Shown here: piece by piece, positions 1-8,499 of the stretch
How positions within the stretch are numbered: position 1 is the stretch's first letter
Layout of the letters: each line of letters begins with the position of its first letter
The notes under the pieces: generated by a model
The model's input: the letters and a program-made list of their open reading frames with translations, nothing else
What the model was told of the DNA's origin: nothing
Database searches by the model: none
Position numbers and translations under genes: made by a program
Assembly (NCBI GenBank): GCA_018623305.1
Contig: JAAZVR010000002.1
Coordinates: 1-25,420 of the forward strand
Source: Thiotrichales bacterium
GTDB taxonomy: Bacteria; Pseudomonadota; Gammaproteobacteria; JAAZVR01
DNA: 25,420 bases
Direction of reading: 5' to 3'

Positions 1-523
1 CATCGAGCGTATTCAACGTATCCGTATCAGCGATCACCGCCTGCGGCTGATGAAAAGCGCCAATCATGTTTTTACCGCGTGGGTGATTCACCCCGGTTTT
101 ACCGCCGACCGATGAATCCACTTGCGACAACAAGGTAGTTGGGATTTGAATAAAGTTCACACCACGCTGATAGGTCGCTGCTGCAAACCCCGTCAAATCA
201 CCAATGACACCGCCACCCAGTGCGATTAACGTCGATTTACGGTCAAAACGCGCCGCCAACATCGCATCATACACACGATCAACCATTTCGAGAGATTTGT
301 ACTGCTCGCCGTCGGGCAAAATCACCGCTTCAACTTGCAAATCCGAACCGTGAAATAAGGCCTTCACCGTATCCAAATACAAAGGCGCAACCGTTTCGTT
401 AGTCACAATCATCACTTGCGAACCTTTAACATAAGGTCGAATCAATTCTGCTTTCGACAAAAGGCCTTGGCCAATAAAGATAGGGTAACTGCGTTCGCCT
501 AAATCAACCGTCAATGTTTTCAT
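1..523 (-). CDS. aroB: 3-dehydroquinate synthase, partial (C-terminal part beyond window edge)
   Basis: Second step of the shikimate pathway: converts DAHP to 3-dehydroquinate in the cytoplasm, using NAD and a divalent metal. About 174 N-terminal codons are present. The start reads MKTLTVDLGERSYPIFIG, as in other AroB proteins. The glycine-rich NAD-binding motif GGGVIGDLTGFAA and the substrate-site stretch QIPTTLLSQVDSSVGGKTG follow, then NHPRGKNMIGAFHQP. The left window edge cuts the gene. It lies downstream of aroK on the same strand, so the two are probably one operon. A second in-frame ATG at 535 forms an ATGA overlap with the aroK stop and has an AAGG about 9 bases upstream. I prefer 523 because that product begins exactly where the family does, but 535 is possible. 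Confidence 0.95.
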   Translation of the reverse strand, partial: MKTLTVDLGERSYPIFIGQGLLSKAELIRPYVKGSQVMIVTNETVAPLYLDTVKALFHGSDLQVEAVILPDGEQYKSLEMVDRVYDAMLAARFDRKSTLIALGGGVIGDLTGFAAATYQRGVNFIQIPTTLLSQVDSSVGGKTGVNHPRGKNMIGAFHQPQAVIADTDTLNTLD

Positions 524-531
524 GAGTGTTT

Positions 532-1062
532 TCATTCAATGATGCCTTTTTCGTAAAGTTTCTTTTCAATTTCTTTGACCACAGTAAAAATGGGCTTATC
601 TTGCGTTTCCAAAACCATATCCGCCACGTCTCGATATAAAGGATCGCGTTTATTCATCAAATCCTTGATGGTTTGCATTGGGTCTTCAGTTTGCAACAAC
701 GGACGATTGGTGTCATGTTTGGTGCGTTCGTATAAATGCTCAGGCGTAGCGCATAAATAAATCACAAAGCCTGAACGACGTAACACTTTTCGATTTTCTT
801 TCTTCAAAACCGCGCCACCACCGGTTGCAAGCACCAAGTTCTTCTCCAGCGCCAACTCTCTTAAAACGCGAGACTCACGACGCCGAAAGCCCTCTTCACC
901 CTCATGCTCAAAAATAACAGGAATTCGAACGCCCGTTGTTTCTTCAATCACATGATCGGTATCCATAAATCGGGCCCTAAGCGCCTTTGCAAGACGACGA
1001 CCCACAGAGGATTTCCCCGCCCCCATGGTACCTACAAGAAAAATATTATGTTTCAATCTCAT
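532..1062 (-). CDS. aroK: shikimate kinase
   Basis: Phosphorylates shikimate at the 3-hydroxyl with ATP in the aromatic amino acid pathway. The 176 residues match the usual family length (about 170-180). The Walker A loop GTMGAGKSS is at residues 11-19. The shikimate-binding DTD is near residues 34-36, the substrate arginine lies in the EEGFRRRES stretch, and the glycine-rich ATGGGAVL follows. The LID region with NRPLLQ is present. The gene lies immediately upstream of aroB and divergent from the PBP1A gene, with a 78-base gap (1063-1140) that must hold promoters for both directions. I could not identify convincing -35/-10 boxes there. Confidence 0.96.
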   Translation of the reverse strand: MRLKHNIFLVGTMGAGKSSVGRRLAKALRARFMDTDHVIEETTGVRIPVIFEHEGEEGFRRRESRVLRELALEKNLVLATGGGAVLKKENRKVLRRSGFVIYLCATPEHLYERTKHDTNRPLLQTEDPMQTIKDLMNKRDPLYRDVADMVLETQDKPIFTVVKEIEKKLYEKGIIE

Positions 1063-1140
1063 GGCGTAATTTTAGCGGATTTTTAATCTGCAAGCCGATA
1101 AAATGGAACGTCAAAATACCGTTTGGCACATATATTTAAA

Positions 1141-3465
1141 ATGACTTTTTTCTTAAAACTTTTTTTGGGTCTCAGCTTGCTCGGCATATTTGGCGGAGGC
1201 CTCACAGCCTTCGGCGTTTACCAATGGGTACTTAAGCCAGAACTTCCTGATGTTAAGACACTCAAAAACGTTCAATACCAAGTGCCGCTACAAATCTATT
1301 CAACTGACGGTCAATTAATCAGTGAAATCGGTACCAAAAAACGACTCCCTGTTGAGTATGAGCAAATCCCCCCAACCATGATCCAAGCCATCATATCTTC
1401 TGAAGATGATGGCTTTTTCGAGCATGATGGCGTCGACTTTAATGGTATTTTCCGAGCTCTTTACACACTTGCCACAACAGGTCAAAAAGCCCAAGGTGGT
1501 TCAACCATCACTATGCAAGTGGCTCGTAACTTTTTCCTTACTCGTGAAAAAACCTATCTCAGAAAAATCAACGAAATCATACTCTCTTATCAAATTGAAA
1601 ACGCGCTCAGCAAAGAAGAAATCATCACACTTTATTTGAACAAGATTTTCTTAGGCTATCGATCCTATGGCGTTGCAGCAGCCGCACAAACCTACTACGG
1701 AAAATCATTGAGCGAACTGGATTTAAATGAGTTTGCAATGATTGCAGGCCTACCTAAAGCACCTTCAGCTTATAACCCCATCATCAACCCTGAGCGTGCT
1801 GAAATTCGTCGTAATTACGTTCTTCGAAGAATGCATGAGCTTGGCTTCATCTCTCAAGATGACTATATCCGTGCAAAAGCTGTTCCTGTTCATGCCAAAT
1901 TTCACGGTGTAGAAATTGAACTTGACGCAGGCTACGTTGCTGAAATGGTTCGTCAAAAAGCGCAAGACATTCTGGGAGAAGAAGCGACCACAGGCGGTTA
2001 TCGCATCTATACCACCGTCCAATCTCATTTGCAGGAAACTGCCAACATTGCCATGCAAAAAGGTTTGATGGACTATGTTCGACGCCATGATTATCAAGGC
2101 GCATTAGCACACAAACCCGAGTGGCTGAATGTTAGCAACCAAGAGCTTAGAAAACATCTCAAGGAATTCAAAGCCTACGGCATTTTGCACGCAGGCATTG
2201 TCAGCGATGTCTTAGAGCAAGGCGTCATTATTCGCACGCCGGACCGCATATTTTCAATCGCATGGAAAGATATGAAATGGGCACGCATGAAAGACGGAAA
2301 ACGCTGGCTGCCGAAGCCTAAAAAGCCATCGGATATTTTAAAGAAAGGCGATATCATCTATGCCGAACCTGTTGATCCATATCAACTGGACGGGGACTGG
2401 ATGCTCGCTGACAAACCAGAAGCCCAAGGCGCACTGGTCAGCCTCAATCCACATGATGGCAGTATTTTGGCTTTAAACGGTGGTTTCGACTACCAACACT
2501 CCAAATTCAACCGAGCAGTGCAAGGCCTTCGCCAGCCGGGTTCAAACTTTAAACCTTTCATCTATTCTGCTGCGCTTGAAAAAGGCTATACCGCAGCGAG
2601 TTTAATAAACGATGCCCCTTTAGTTTTCAAAGACAAAGCCTTAGAGGATTTTTGGAAACCTGAAAACTATTCAGGTAAATTCTTTGGCCCGACGCGCATC
2701 CGATACGCGCTCACGAAATCACGCAACTTGGTTTCCATTCGTTTATTAAGAAATATCGGCATTCGATTTGCACTGAATCATGCACAACAATTTGGTTTCA
2801 ATCCAGCTCGCTTTGAGGGCAGTCGAAACCTGTCACTATCCCTAGGCTCTGCGCCCATGTCTCCCCTTGAAGTCGCACAAGGCTACAGCGTTTTTGCGAA
2901 TGGAGGCCTTAAAATTGAGCCGCACATCATCGACCGAATCGAAGACATCAACGGCAAAGTGGTCTATCAATATTTCCCCCCATCACCATTAGACAGAGCT
3001 ATTTCTGAACAAAACGCTTTCATAATGACCTCCATTATGAAAGACGTTATTACAGAAGGTACAGGTCGAAAAGCGCTCGCCCTCAATCGAGGTGATATTG
3101 CAGGCAAAACAGGCACAACCAATGACCAGAAAGATGCCTGGTTCTCAGGTTTTAGTCCCGATGTCGTTACAACGGTTTGGGTCGGTTTCGACCAGCCCAA
3201 AACCATGGGACGCTTTGAAACAGGTGGCCGTGCCGCACTGCCTATTTGGATTGACTTTATGGAACAGGCTTTGATCAGTCACCCTGAAAAACCTGAAACC
3301 ATTCCAGAGGGAATTGTCAGAATCAAAATCAACCCCAAAACTGGGGACGCTGCCTATGAAAATGATACACAAACCATTTATGAGGTTTTTAGAACGGAGC
3401 ATGCACCCAAACCTAAGTCTCGAGAACATCTAAGAGAACAAGAATTGATACGAGAACTGTTTTAA
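1141..3465 (+). CDS. mrcA: penicillin-binding protein 1A (bifunctional peptidoglycan glycosyltransferase/transpeptidase)
   Basis: Class A PBP that polymerises lipid II and cross-links stem peptides at the outer face of the inner membrane. From the ATG at 1141 it has 774 residues: a short cytoplasmic start, one membrane segment (about residues 2-28), then the GT51 domain with catalytic EDDGFFEHDG (Glu about residue 88) and GGSTITMQVARN. A linker/OB-like region follows. The transpeptidase domain has the SxxK nucleophile SNFK (Ser 468, Lys 471), SRN (527-529) and KTG (656-658). An in-frame TTG at 1123 would add MAHIFK. I prefer 1141 because the hydrophobic anchor then starts as in relatives and neither site has a clear ribosome-binding site. 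The gene ends with TAATG overlap into the next gene, suggesting coupled translation. It is also called ponA. Confidence 0.95.
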   Translation: MTFFLKLFLGLSLLGIFGGGLTAFGVYQWVLKPELPDVKTLKNVQYQVPLQIYSTDGQLISEIGTKKRLPVEYEQIPPTMIQAIISSEDDGFFEHDGVDFNGIFRALYTLATTGQKAQGGSTITMQVARNFFLTREKTYLRKINEIILSYQIENALSKEEIITLYLNKIFLGYRSYGVAAAAQTYYGKSLSELDLNEFAMIAGLPKAPSAYNPIINPERAEIRRNYVLRRMHELGFISQDDYIRAKAVPVHAKFHGVEIELDAGYVAEMVRQKAQDILGEEATTGGYRIYTTVQSHLQETANIAMQKGLMDYVRRHDYQGALAHKPEWLNVSNQELRKHLKEFKAYGILHAGIVSDVLEQGVIIRTPDRIFSIAWKDMKWARMKDGKRWLPKPKKPSDILKKGDIIYAEPVDPYQLDGDWMLADKPEAQGALVSLNPHDGSILALNGGFDYQHSKFNRAVQGLRQPGSNFKPFIYSAALEKGYTAASLINDAPLVFKDKALEDFWKPENYSGKFFGPTRIRYALTKSRNLVSIRLLRNIGIRFALNHAQQFGFNPARFEGSRNLSLSLGSAPMSPLEVAQGYSVFANGGLKIEPHIIDRIEDINGKVVYQYFPPSPLDRAISEQNAFIMTSIMKDVITEGTGRKALALNRGDIAGKTGTTNDQKDAWFSGFSPDVVTTVWVGFDQPKTMGRFETGGRAALPIWIDFMEQALISHPEKPETIPEGIVRIKINPKTGDAAYENDTQTIYEVFRTEHAPKPKSREHLREQELIRELF

Positions 3466-4292
3466 TGTGGCAAGCGATTGAATCTCAACTGGGCGAACCG
3501 ATTCTTAATCGCCAACAGGCCTTCGGTGGTGATGTGAATGAATGTTTTATCATCACCACAGCCCATCAAAAATACTTTATCAAACGGCACAAAGCTGGTT
3601 TTCTTTCCATGTTTGAAGCCGAGTTGTTGAGCTTAGAAAAACTGCACGCCACCCAAACATTGCGCGTGCCTCAACCCTATTTCACAGGGTGTAACGAACA
3701 ATTCAGTTGGTTAGTCATGGAGGACTTAGAGTTTGGACATCACGGAAATGATATCCAGTTAGGTGAACAACTCGCCCAAATGCACTTAATCCAACACACC
3801 CATTACGGCTGGGCAGAAGACAACTTCATCGGTTCAACCGTGCAGAACAACAAATGGCATTCCAACTGGGTTGAGTTTTTCATCACACAACGGCTGATGC
3901 CTCAAATTGAATTCTCAAATTCCAAGACCTTAAAAACAGCCGCTGAATCATTTTATAAAGAATTAAACAATTTGCTGCCTTCACAGCCTCATGCGTCACT
4001 TTTGCATGGCGATTTATGGGGCGGTAACGCAGGTTTTTTAAGCGATGGTTCGCCCGTGATTTACGACCCCGCCAGTTATATTGGCGATCGAGAAACGGAT
4101 TTAGCCATGACGCGTTTATTTGGTGGCTTCAATAACGATTTTTACGCAGGTTACAACAACGTCTTTCCGCTCGAAAAAGACTTTGAACAACGCACCAAAA
4201 TTTACAATCTGTATCACATTCTTAACCACTACACGCTATTCGGCGGACACTACCACGATCAAGCGTTGGCAATCATGCAAAGCTATCAGTAA
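3465..4292 (+). CDS. fructosamine kinase family protein (FN3K/YniA-like)
   Basis: Small-molecule kinase of the fructosamine-3-kinase/ketosamine kinase family, which phosphorylates sugar adducts on protein amines so that they fall off (deglycation). The substrate here cannot be read from sequence. The 275-residue length is near the family norm (about 285-300). Visible are an N-terminal kinase lobe with the ATP lysine in QKYFIKRH, the hinge WLVMEDLEF, the catalytic loop HGDLWGGN (His 181, Asp 183) and the metal-binding DPASYIGDRETDLAM that replaces DFG. The ATG overlaps the PBP1A stop by one base, so translation is probably coupled. adk follows after 46 bases, suggesting a three-gene transcript ending at the terminator near 5030. 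Confidence 0.9.
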   Translation: MWQAIESQLGEPILNRQQAFGGDVNECFIITTAHQKYFIKRHKAGFLSMFEAELLSLEKLHATQTLRVPQPYFTGCNEQFSWLVMEDLEFGHHGNDIQLGEQLAQMHLIQHTHYGWAEDNFIGSTVQNNKWHSNWVEFFITQRLMPQIEFSNSKTLKTAAESFYKELNNLLPSQPHASLLHGDLWGGNAGFLSDGSPVIYDPASYIGDRETDLAMTRLFGGFNNDFYAGYNNVFPLEKDFEQRTKIYNLYHILNHYTLFGGHYHDQALAIMQSYQ

Positions 4293-4338
4293 CTCGGTAT
4301 AATTCACGCAAATTAAATTTACACATTTGGATGACGTT

Positions 4339-4995
4339 ATGAAACTGATCTTATTGGGCGCCCCGGGCGCTGGCAAAGGCACACAAGCGCAATTCTTAAC
4401 CGAAGAATTTTCGATCCCTCAAATCTCAACAGGCGATATGTTACGTGCTGCGATTAAAGCGGGTACTGAATTGGGCATGGCTGCGAAAAAAGTTATGGAC
4501 GCAGGTGAATTGGTTTCTGACGATATCATCATCGGTTTGGTTAAAGAGCGCATCGCGCAAGACGATTGTGAAAACGGTTTCTTATTGGATGGCTTCCCTC
4601 GTACATTGGCGCAAGCCGACGCATTGAAAGATGCAGGCGTGGATATTGATGCTGTTGTTGAAGTGGACGTGCCTGATGAAGAAATCATCAAACGTATGAG
4701 CGGTCGTCGCGTTCACCTGGCTTCTGGTCGTACTTACCACATCGTGTACAACCCACCGAAAGAAGAAGGCAAAGACGACCAAACAGGCGAAGAGTTGATT
4801 CAGCGTGAAGACGATCAGGAAGATACGGTTAAAGCTCGCTTGAACGTTTACCACGATCAAACAGAACCGTTGGTGAAGTACTACACTGACTTCTCAAACA
4901 GCGGTGCTGACAACGCGCCGAGCTATGTGAAAGTGGATGGCACACAAGCGATTTGTGATGTTCAATCAAACATCATGGCAGGCTTAAAAGGTTAA
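4339..4995 (+). CDS. adk: adenylate kinase
   Basis: Interconverts ATP + AMP and 2 ADP in the cytoplasm. The 218-residue length is typical of the long-LID bacterial form. Walker A GAPGAGKGT is at residues 7-15, followed by the AMP-site stretch STGDMLRAA and DGFPRTLAQA. The LID arm runs from GRRVHLASGRTYH to GEELIQREDD and has no cysteines, so it is the non-zinc type. An in-frame TTG at 4327 would add four residues. The ATG at 4339 is chosen because MKLILLGAPG is the canonical start, with a weak GGA about 8 bases upstream. A strong terminator follows directly. Confidence 0.97.
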   Translation: MKLILLGAPGAGKGTQAQFLTEEFSIPQISTGDMLRAAIKAGTELGMAAKKVMDAGELVSDDIIIGLVKERIAQDDCENGFLLDGFPRTLAQADALKDAGVDIDAVVEVDVPDEEIIKRMSGRRVHLASGRTYHIVYNPPKEEGKDDQTGEELIQREDDQEDTVKARLNVYHDQTEPLVKYYTDFSNSGADNAPSYVKVDGTQAICDVQSNIMAGLKG

Positions 4996-5015
4996 TCCTT
5001 TTTAATCTAGCTAAC

Positions 5016-5041
5016 AAAAGCACCTTCGGGTGCTTTTTTTG
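5016..5041 (+). terminator. intrinsic terminator after adk
   Basis: A 9-bp stem AAAAGCACC/GGTGCTTTT closes a TTCG tetraloop (5025-5028) and runs into a T tract. It should end the PBP1A-kinase-adk transcript. Its T tract lies only about 20 bases before the first helix of the cobalamin riboswitch, so any separate btuB promoter must overlap it. Confidence 0.9.
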
Positions 5042-5061
5042 TTTTAGAATACGCGGTTCGC

Positions 5062-5151
5062 GTTTTTGGGTTGCGGAAGTAGGTGAAACTCCTGCGCTGT
5101 CCTCGCAACGGTAATTGGCCAAGGCCATCAGTCCGATACCAGCCCAGAAAC
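5062..5151 (+). promoter_or_regulatory. cobalamin (AdoCbl-class) riboswitch upstream of btuB
   Basis: The leader before btuB has the hallmarks of a cobalamin riboswitch. There is a core stretch of the form GGAAGTAGGTGAAACTCCTG followed by GCTGTCCTCGCAACGGTAA (5075-5114). A short hairpin TGGC-CAAG-GCCA lies at 5116-5127, and the B12 box AGTCCGATACCAGCC at 5130-5144. The outer helix pairs GTTTTTGGG (5062-5070) with CCCAGAAAC (5143-5151), which fixes the ends. The element is short, with minimal peripheral arms. No strong terminator lies between it and the btuB ATG at 5200. A weak AGAG/CTCT hairpin next to the AGGA ribosome site suggests translational control, which is inference. Confidence 0.93.
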
Positions 5152-5199
5152 TGTCTATTAATTCACAGAGTACGATGGATGCTCTATAGGAAACTCAAA

Positions 5200-7014
5200 A
5201 TGAAAATCAAAACTTTAACCCTTGCGATTGCCGCTGCAACCGCGAGCACGTCTGCTATTGCCCAAACAATTGAACTGGACACGATTGTCGTAACAGCGAA
5301 TAAAACTGAACAATCACTGCAAGACATCACGTCTAATGTCACCGTGATTACCGCTGAAGAAATTAAGGCGAAACATTACACGACAGTGCGTCAAGCAATT
5401 GCTTCGACCCCAGGCATCAGCTTCACCTCTAACGGCGGAGCAGGCCTGTCAGGAAACCTATTCATACAAGGCATGGAAAGCAAATACATCCTTGTCCTTA
5501 TCGATGGAATTCGTTACAACGAACCCACTGCTCTTTACGGCTCACCATTCGAAGATCTAATCATCGACAATATTGAACGAATAGAGATTATCAAAGGGGC
5601 ACAATCGGGAGTATGGGGTGCCGATGCAGCTGGAGGGGTCATTAATATCATTACAAAGGATCCTGAGAAAAACGGAACAAAAGGTAATATTTCTATTGAA
5701 TCAGGCAGCTATGAAACCTCTAAAAACCAAATCAATGTTTACCACAAGGCTGACAAACTTGATTTAACGCTTTCACGTTCTGAATATCATATCGACGGAA
5801 TGACAGCCGCAGCTACAAGTGGGCAAGATATCGATCACTTTGAAAAAGACCCTCGCCAAAACATCACTCTATCAGGCAAGATTCGTTACCACTTCTCCGA
5901 AAACACTTCCGCCTCTTACCTGCATAAAACGATTGATTCAAAAACTCAATTTGATGCAGGGGCAAGCACACAAGGCACTGTCGAGAACAGTAAAAACGCT
6001 CACCAATTTGAAAGCGCATCAGTCAATCATCAACAAGACAATTTCAGCCTTCGAGCATTTCATAACACTGCCAATTTCAACCGCACACTGAATGGTAATG
6101 GATGGACTTATAACGGTAAATCAGAAACCATCGAATCAGGACTAGAAGCCAATGCAAATTTAGGCCTCCTCAATTTAACTACAGGCTTTAATGAATTGAA
6201 ACTAAGCACAGAAAGCAATTCATATGAAAACACTGGCTATTTCTTGGGCAACACCTCAGTTCTTAAAAATTCAGGAATTGTTTTGTCTCAAAGTATTCGA
6301 TTCGATGATTACGATGCGTTTGCTGATGCAACGACCTATAAAGTTGGTTTTAAATTCCCGATGAAAAATGATTTAAATCTTTCATTTAATTATGGAACGG
6401 CTTACAAAGCACCATCGATTTCCAATCTGCAAGCCAATCAAACAACAACGGCCGTTGGAATCAAATCTCTTAAGCCTGAAAACTCTGAAAGCTGGGATGC
6501 TACCTTGGTTTGGAAAGGCCTTCGTGTAACGCATTTCGATAATCAAATACAGGACATGATTCAGTATTACGATCCCACTCCAGCTGACTGGTCAAATGGA
6601 GATGCTTACTACCGAAACACTGCAGGGCAAACCAAAATCCAAGGCACAGAAGTTGAATACAAAATCACTTTAAACGATTTCGATATCTCAACGAGCTATA
6701 CACACCTTGATACCGCCGATACAGACGGCAACTTTTTAGCTCGTCGCCCTGAAGACCAAATCGGCCTAAATATTGACTGGTTTGCAACAGAGAAATTGGA
6801 TATTAACCTCAACGGTCAATACATTGGGAAACGATCTGAAGGCGAAGCAACTGATTACTACGACGTTTGGAACACCGTTGCGAATTACGAGTTCAACAAG
6901 CAATTCTCAGGCTATATCAAAGTTGATAATCTATTCGACAAATACTATCAAGTCGTGGATGGCTACGCCACTGCCGAGCGTTCATTCTATGCTGGTGTGA
7001 AAGCGAAGTTCTAA
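5200..7014 (+). CDS. btuB: TonB-dependent vitamin B12 (corrinoid) outer-membrane receptor
   Basis: Outer-membrane beta-barrel that imports corrinoids using TonB energy. The start at 5200 (MKIKTLTLAIAAATA) has AGGA about 9 bases upstream and lies after the riboswitch. A longer frame beginning at 5083 lies inside the riboswitch and is rejected. The 604-residue precursor has a signal peptide ending near SAIAQ, a TonB box DTIVVTA, a plug domain (SNVTVITAEEI, LVLIDGIRYNEP, RIEIIKGAQSGVWGADA, GGVINIITK) and a barrel ending in FYAGVKAKF with the terminal phenylalanine expected for BAM assembly. The length matches BtuB (about 600). The riboswitch and the B12 genes downstream support corrinoid as substrate. 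The cobQ ATG overlaps its stop by one base. Confidence 0.94.
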   Translation: MKIKTLTLAIAAATASTSAIAQTIELDTIVVTANKTEQSLQDITSNVTVITAEEIKAKHYTTVRQAIASTPGISFTSNGGAGLSGNLFIQGMESKYILVLIDGIRYNEPTALYGSPFEDLIIDNIERIEIIKGAQSGVWGADAAGGVINIITKDPEKNGTKGNISIESGSYETSKNQINVYHKADKLDLTLSRSEYHIDGMTAAATSGQDIDHFEKDPRQNITLSGKIRYHFSENTSASYLHKTIDSKTQFDAGASTQGTVENSKNAHQFESASVNHQQDNFSLRAFHNTANFNRTLNGNGWTYNGKSETIESGLEANANLGLLNLTTGFNELKLSTESNSYENTGYFLGNTSVLKNSGIVLSQSIRFDDYDAFADATTYKVGFKFPMKNDLNLSFNYGTAYKAPSISNLQANQTTTAVGIKSLKPENSESWDATLVWKGLRVTHFDNQIQDMIQYYDPTPADWSNGDAYYRNTAGQTKIQGTEVEYKITLNDFDISTSYTHLDTADTDGNFLARRPEDQIGLNIDWFATEKLDINLNGQYIGKRSEGEATDYYDVWNTVANYEFNKQFSGYIKVDNLFDKYYQVVDGYATAERSFYAGVKAKF

Positions 7015-8471
7015 TGCCAAGCTTGATGATCCAAGGATGCACCAGCGATGCAGGAAAATCCACCCTCGTCGCTGGATTATGCCGAGTCTTACAAAGACAA
7101 GGCCAATCCGTCGCGCCGTTTAAACCGCAAAACATGGCGTTAAACAGCGCGGTCACAGACGACGGGGGCGAGATCGGTCGCGCCCAAGCCTTACAGGCAA
7201 TGGCAGCAAAAGTGCCCTTGACTGTTCATATGAACCCTGTGTTACTCAAACCGAGTTCCGACACAGGCGCTCAAGTCATCATTCAAGGCCAATCCATCGG
7301 TAATTTGAACGCACTGGATTATCATGACTACAAACCGAAGGCGGCTCAAGCCGTCTTCGATTCCTTTCAAATTCTCTCAAAGCAATACCAACTCATCCTC
7401 GTCGAAGGTGCGGGTTCTCCTGCTGAAGTCAATTTACGCAAAGGCGACATTGCCAATATGGGTTTTGCCGAAACCGTCGATTGCCCTGTCATCTTGATTG
7501 CCGACATCGACAAAGGAGGTGTGTTCGCACACATCATCGGTACTCTCGAATGTTTGAGCGAATCTGAAAGAAATCGAATCCAAGGCTTTGTCATCAACCG
7601 TTTTCGTGGCGATATCGCCCTCCTACAAGACGGTCTCGACTGGTTGGAAGAAAAAACAAGCAAACCTGTACTTGGCGTTCTGCCTTATTTGCATGGACTG
7701 CATCTGGATGCAGAAGATGCGGTTTCTAACGAATCGACAAACAAAGACACAACACATCTTAATGTGATTTGTCCATTACTCCCTCACATTTCTAACCACA
7801 CCGATTTAGACCCACTTATTCACCACCCACAAGTGAACTTTCAATGGGTAAAACACAATGAAACGATTCCCACTGCGGATTTAATCATCTTGCCTGGATC
7901 GAAAAATGTGGGCTTTGATTTAGCTTGGTTGAGAGAGCAAGGTTGGGAAAAGGCCTTAACAAAACATCTCCGTTACGGTGGAAAACTCATCGGTATTTGT
8001 GGAGGCCTACAAATGCTCGGCCAACGCATTCTTGACTCAGAACACATTGAATCCGAACTCTCTGAAATCGAAGGCCTTGGTTTGATGCCTTATACAACCG
8101 CATTCAACCACCAGAAAGAATTGAGAAAACGAATAGGCCAACTGTCATTGAATGATGCAAACGTCTCTGGCTATGAAATTCGTCAAGGCCAAACGCAATT
8201 TGATTACACACTCAATCAGCCTTTTGCCACATTCGACAATGGCGACAAAGAAGGCCTCATCTCTGATGACAATCAGATCATTGCCACTTATTTACATGGT
8301 GTGTTTGACGAACCTGAGGCCTTAACCGAATTGCTCAATTGGGCAGGCTTGGACAATACTGCCCAATTCGATTTAAACGCATTTCGAGAACAACAAATCA
8401 ATCGCCTAGCCGATTGCTATGAACAGCATCTCGATATCGAAAAAATAAAACAACTTTTATCGATACAATAA
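7014..8471 (+). CDS. cobQ: cobyric acid synthase (adenosylcobyric acid synthase, glutamine-hydrolysing)
   Basis: Amidates four side chains (b, d, e, g) of adenosyl-cobyrinic a,c-diamide to give cobyric acid, using glutamine and ATP. The 485 residues match CobQ/CbiP. The N-terminal dethiobiotin-synthetase-like ATPase domain starts MIQGCTSDAGKSTLVAGLCR and contains the signature KPQNMALNSAV. The C-terminal class I glutamine amidotransferase domain has the nucleophile in GICGGLQMLG (Cys 329) and the catalytic histidine in TYLHGVFDEP (His 428). It overlaps btuB by one base (TAATG), so it is in the riboswitch-controlled operon. Also known as cbiP. Confidence 0.96.
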   Translation: MPSLMIQGCTSDAGKSTLVAGLCRVLQRQGQSVAPFKPQNMALNSAVTDDGGEIGRAQALQAMAAKVPLTVHMNPVLLKPSSDTGAQVIIQGQSIGNLNALDYHDYKPKAAQAVFDSFQILSKQYQLILVEGAGSPAEVNLRKGDIANMGFAETVDCPVILIADIDKGGVFAHIIGTLECLSESERNRIQGFVINRFRGDIALLQDGLDWLEEKTSKPVLGVLPYLHGLHLDAEDAVSNESTNKDTTHLNVICPLLPHISNHTDLDPLIHHPQVNFQWVKHNETIPTADLIILPGSKNVGFDLAWLREQGWEKALTKHLRYGGKLIGICGGLQMLGQRILDSEHIESELSEIEGLGLMPYTTAFNHQKELRKRIGQLSLNDANVSGYEIRQGQTQFDYTLNQPFATFDNGDKEGLISDDNQIIATYLHGVFDEPEALTELLNWAGLDNTAQFDLNAFREQQINRLADCYEQHLDIEKIKQLLSIQ

Positions 8472-8499
8472 CGTCAACTAAATTAGAGTGTGAATCAAA

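Noticed and set aside
220..402. Open frame antisense to aroB
   Set aside because: The minus strand encodes well-conserved AroB motifs here, and the plus-strand product has no protein-like features.
5083..5199. Upstream extension of the btuB frame to a start at 5083
   Set aside because: It lies inside the cobalamin riboswitch, encodes no signal peptide, and the ATG at 5200 gives a typical signal sequence with an AGGA ribosome site.
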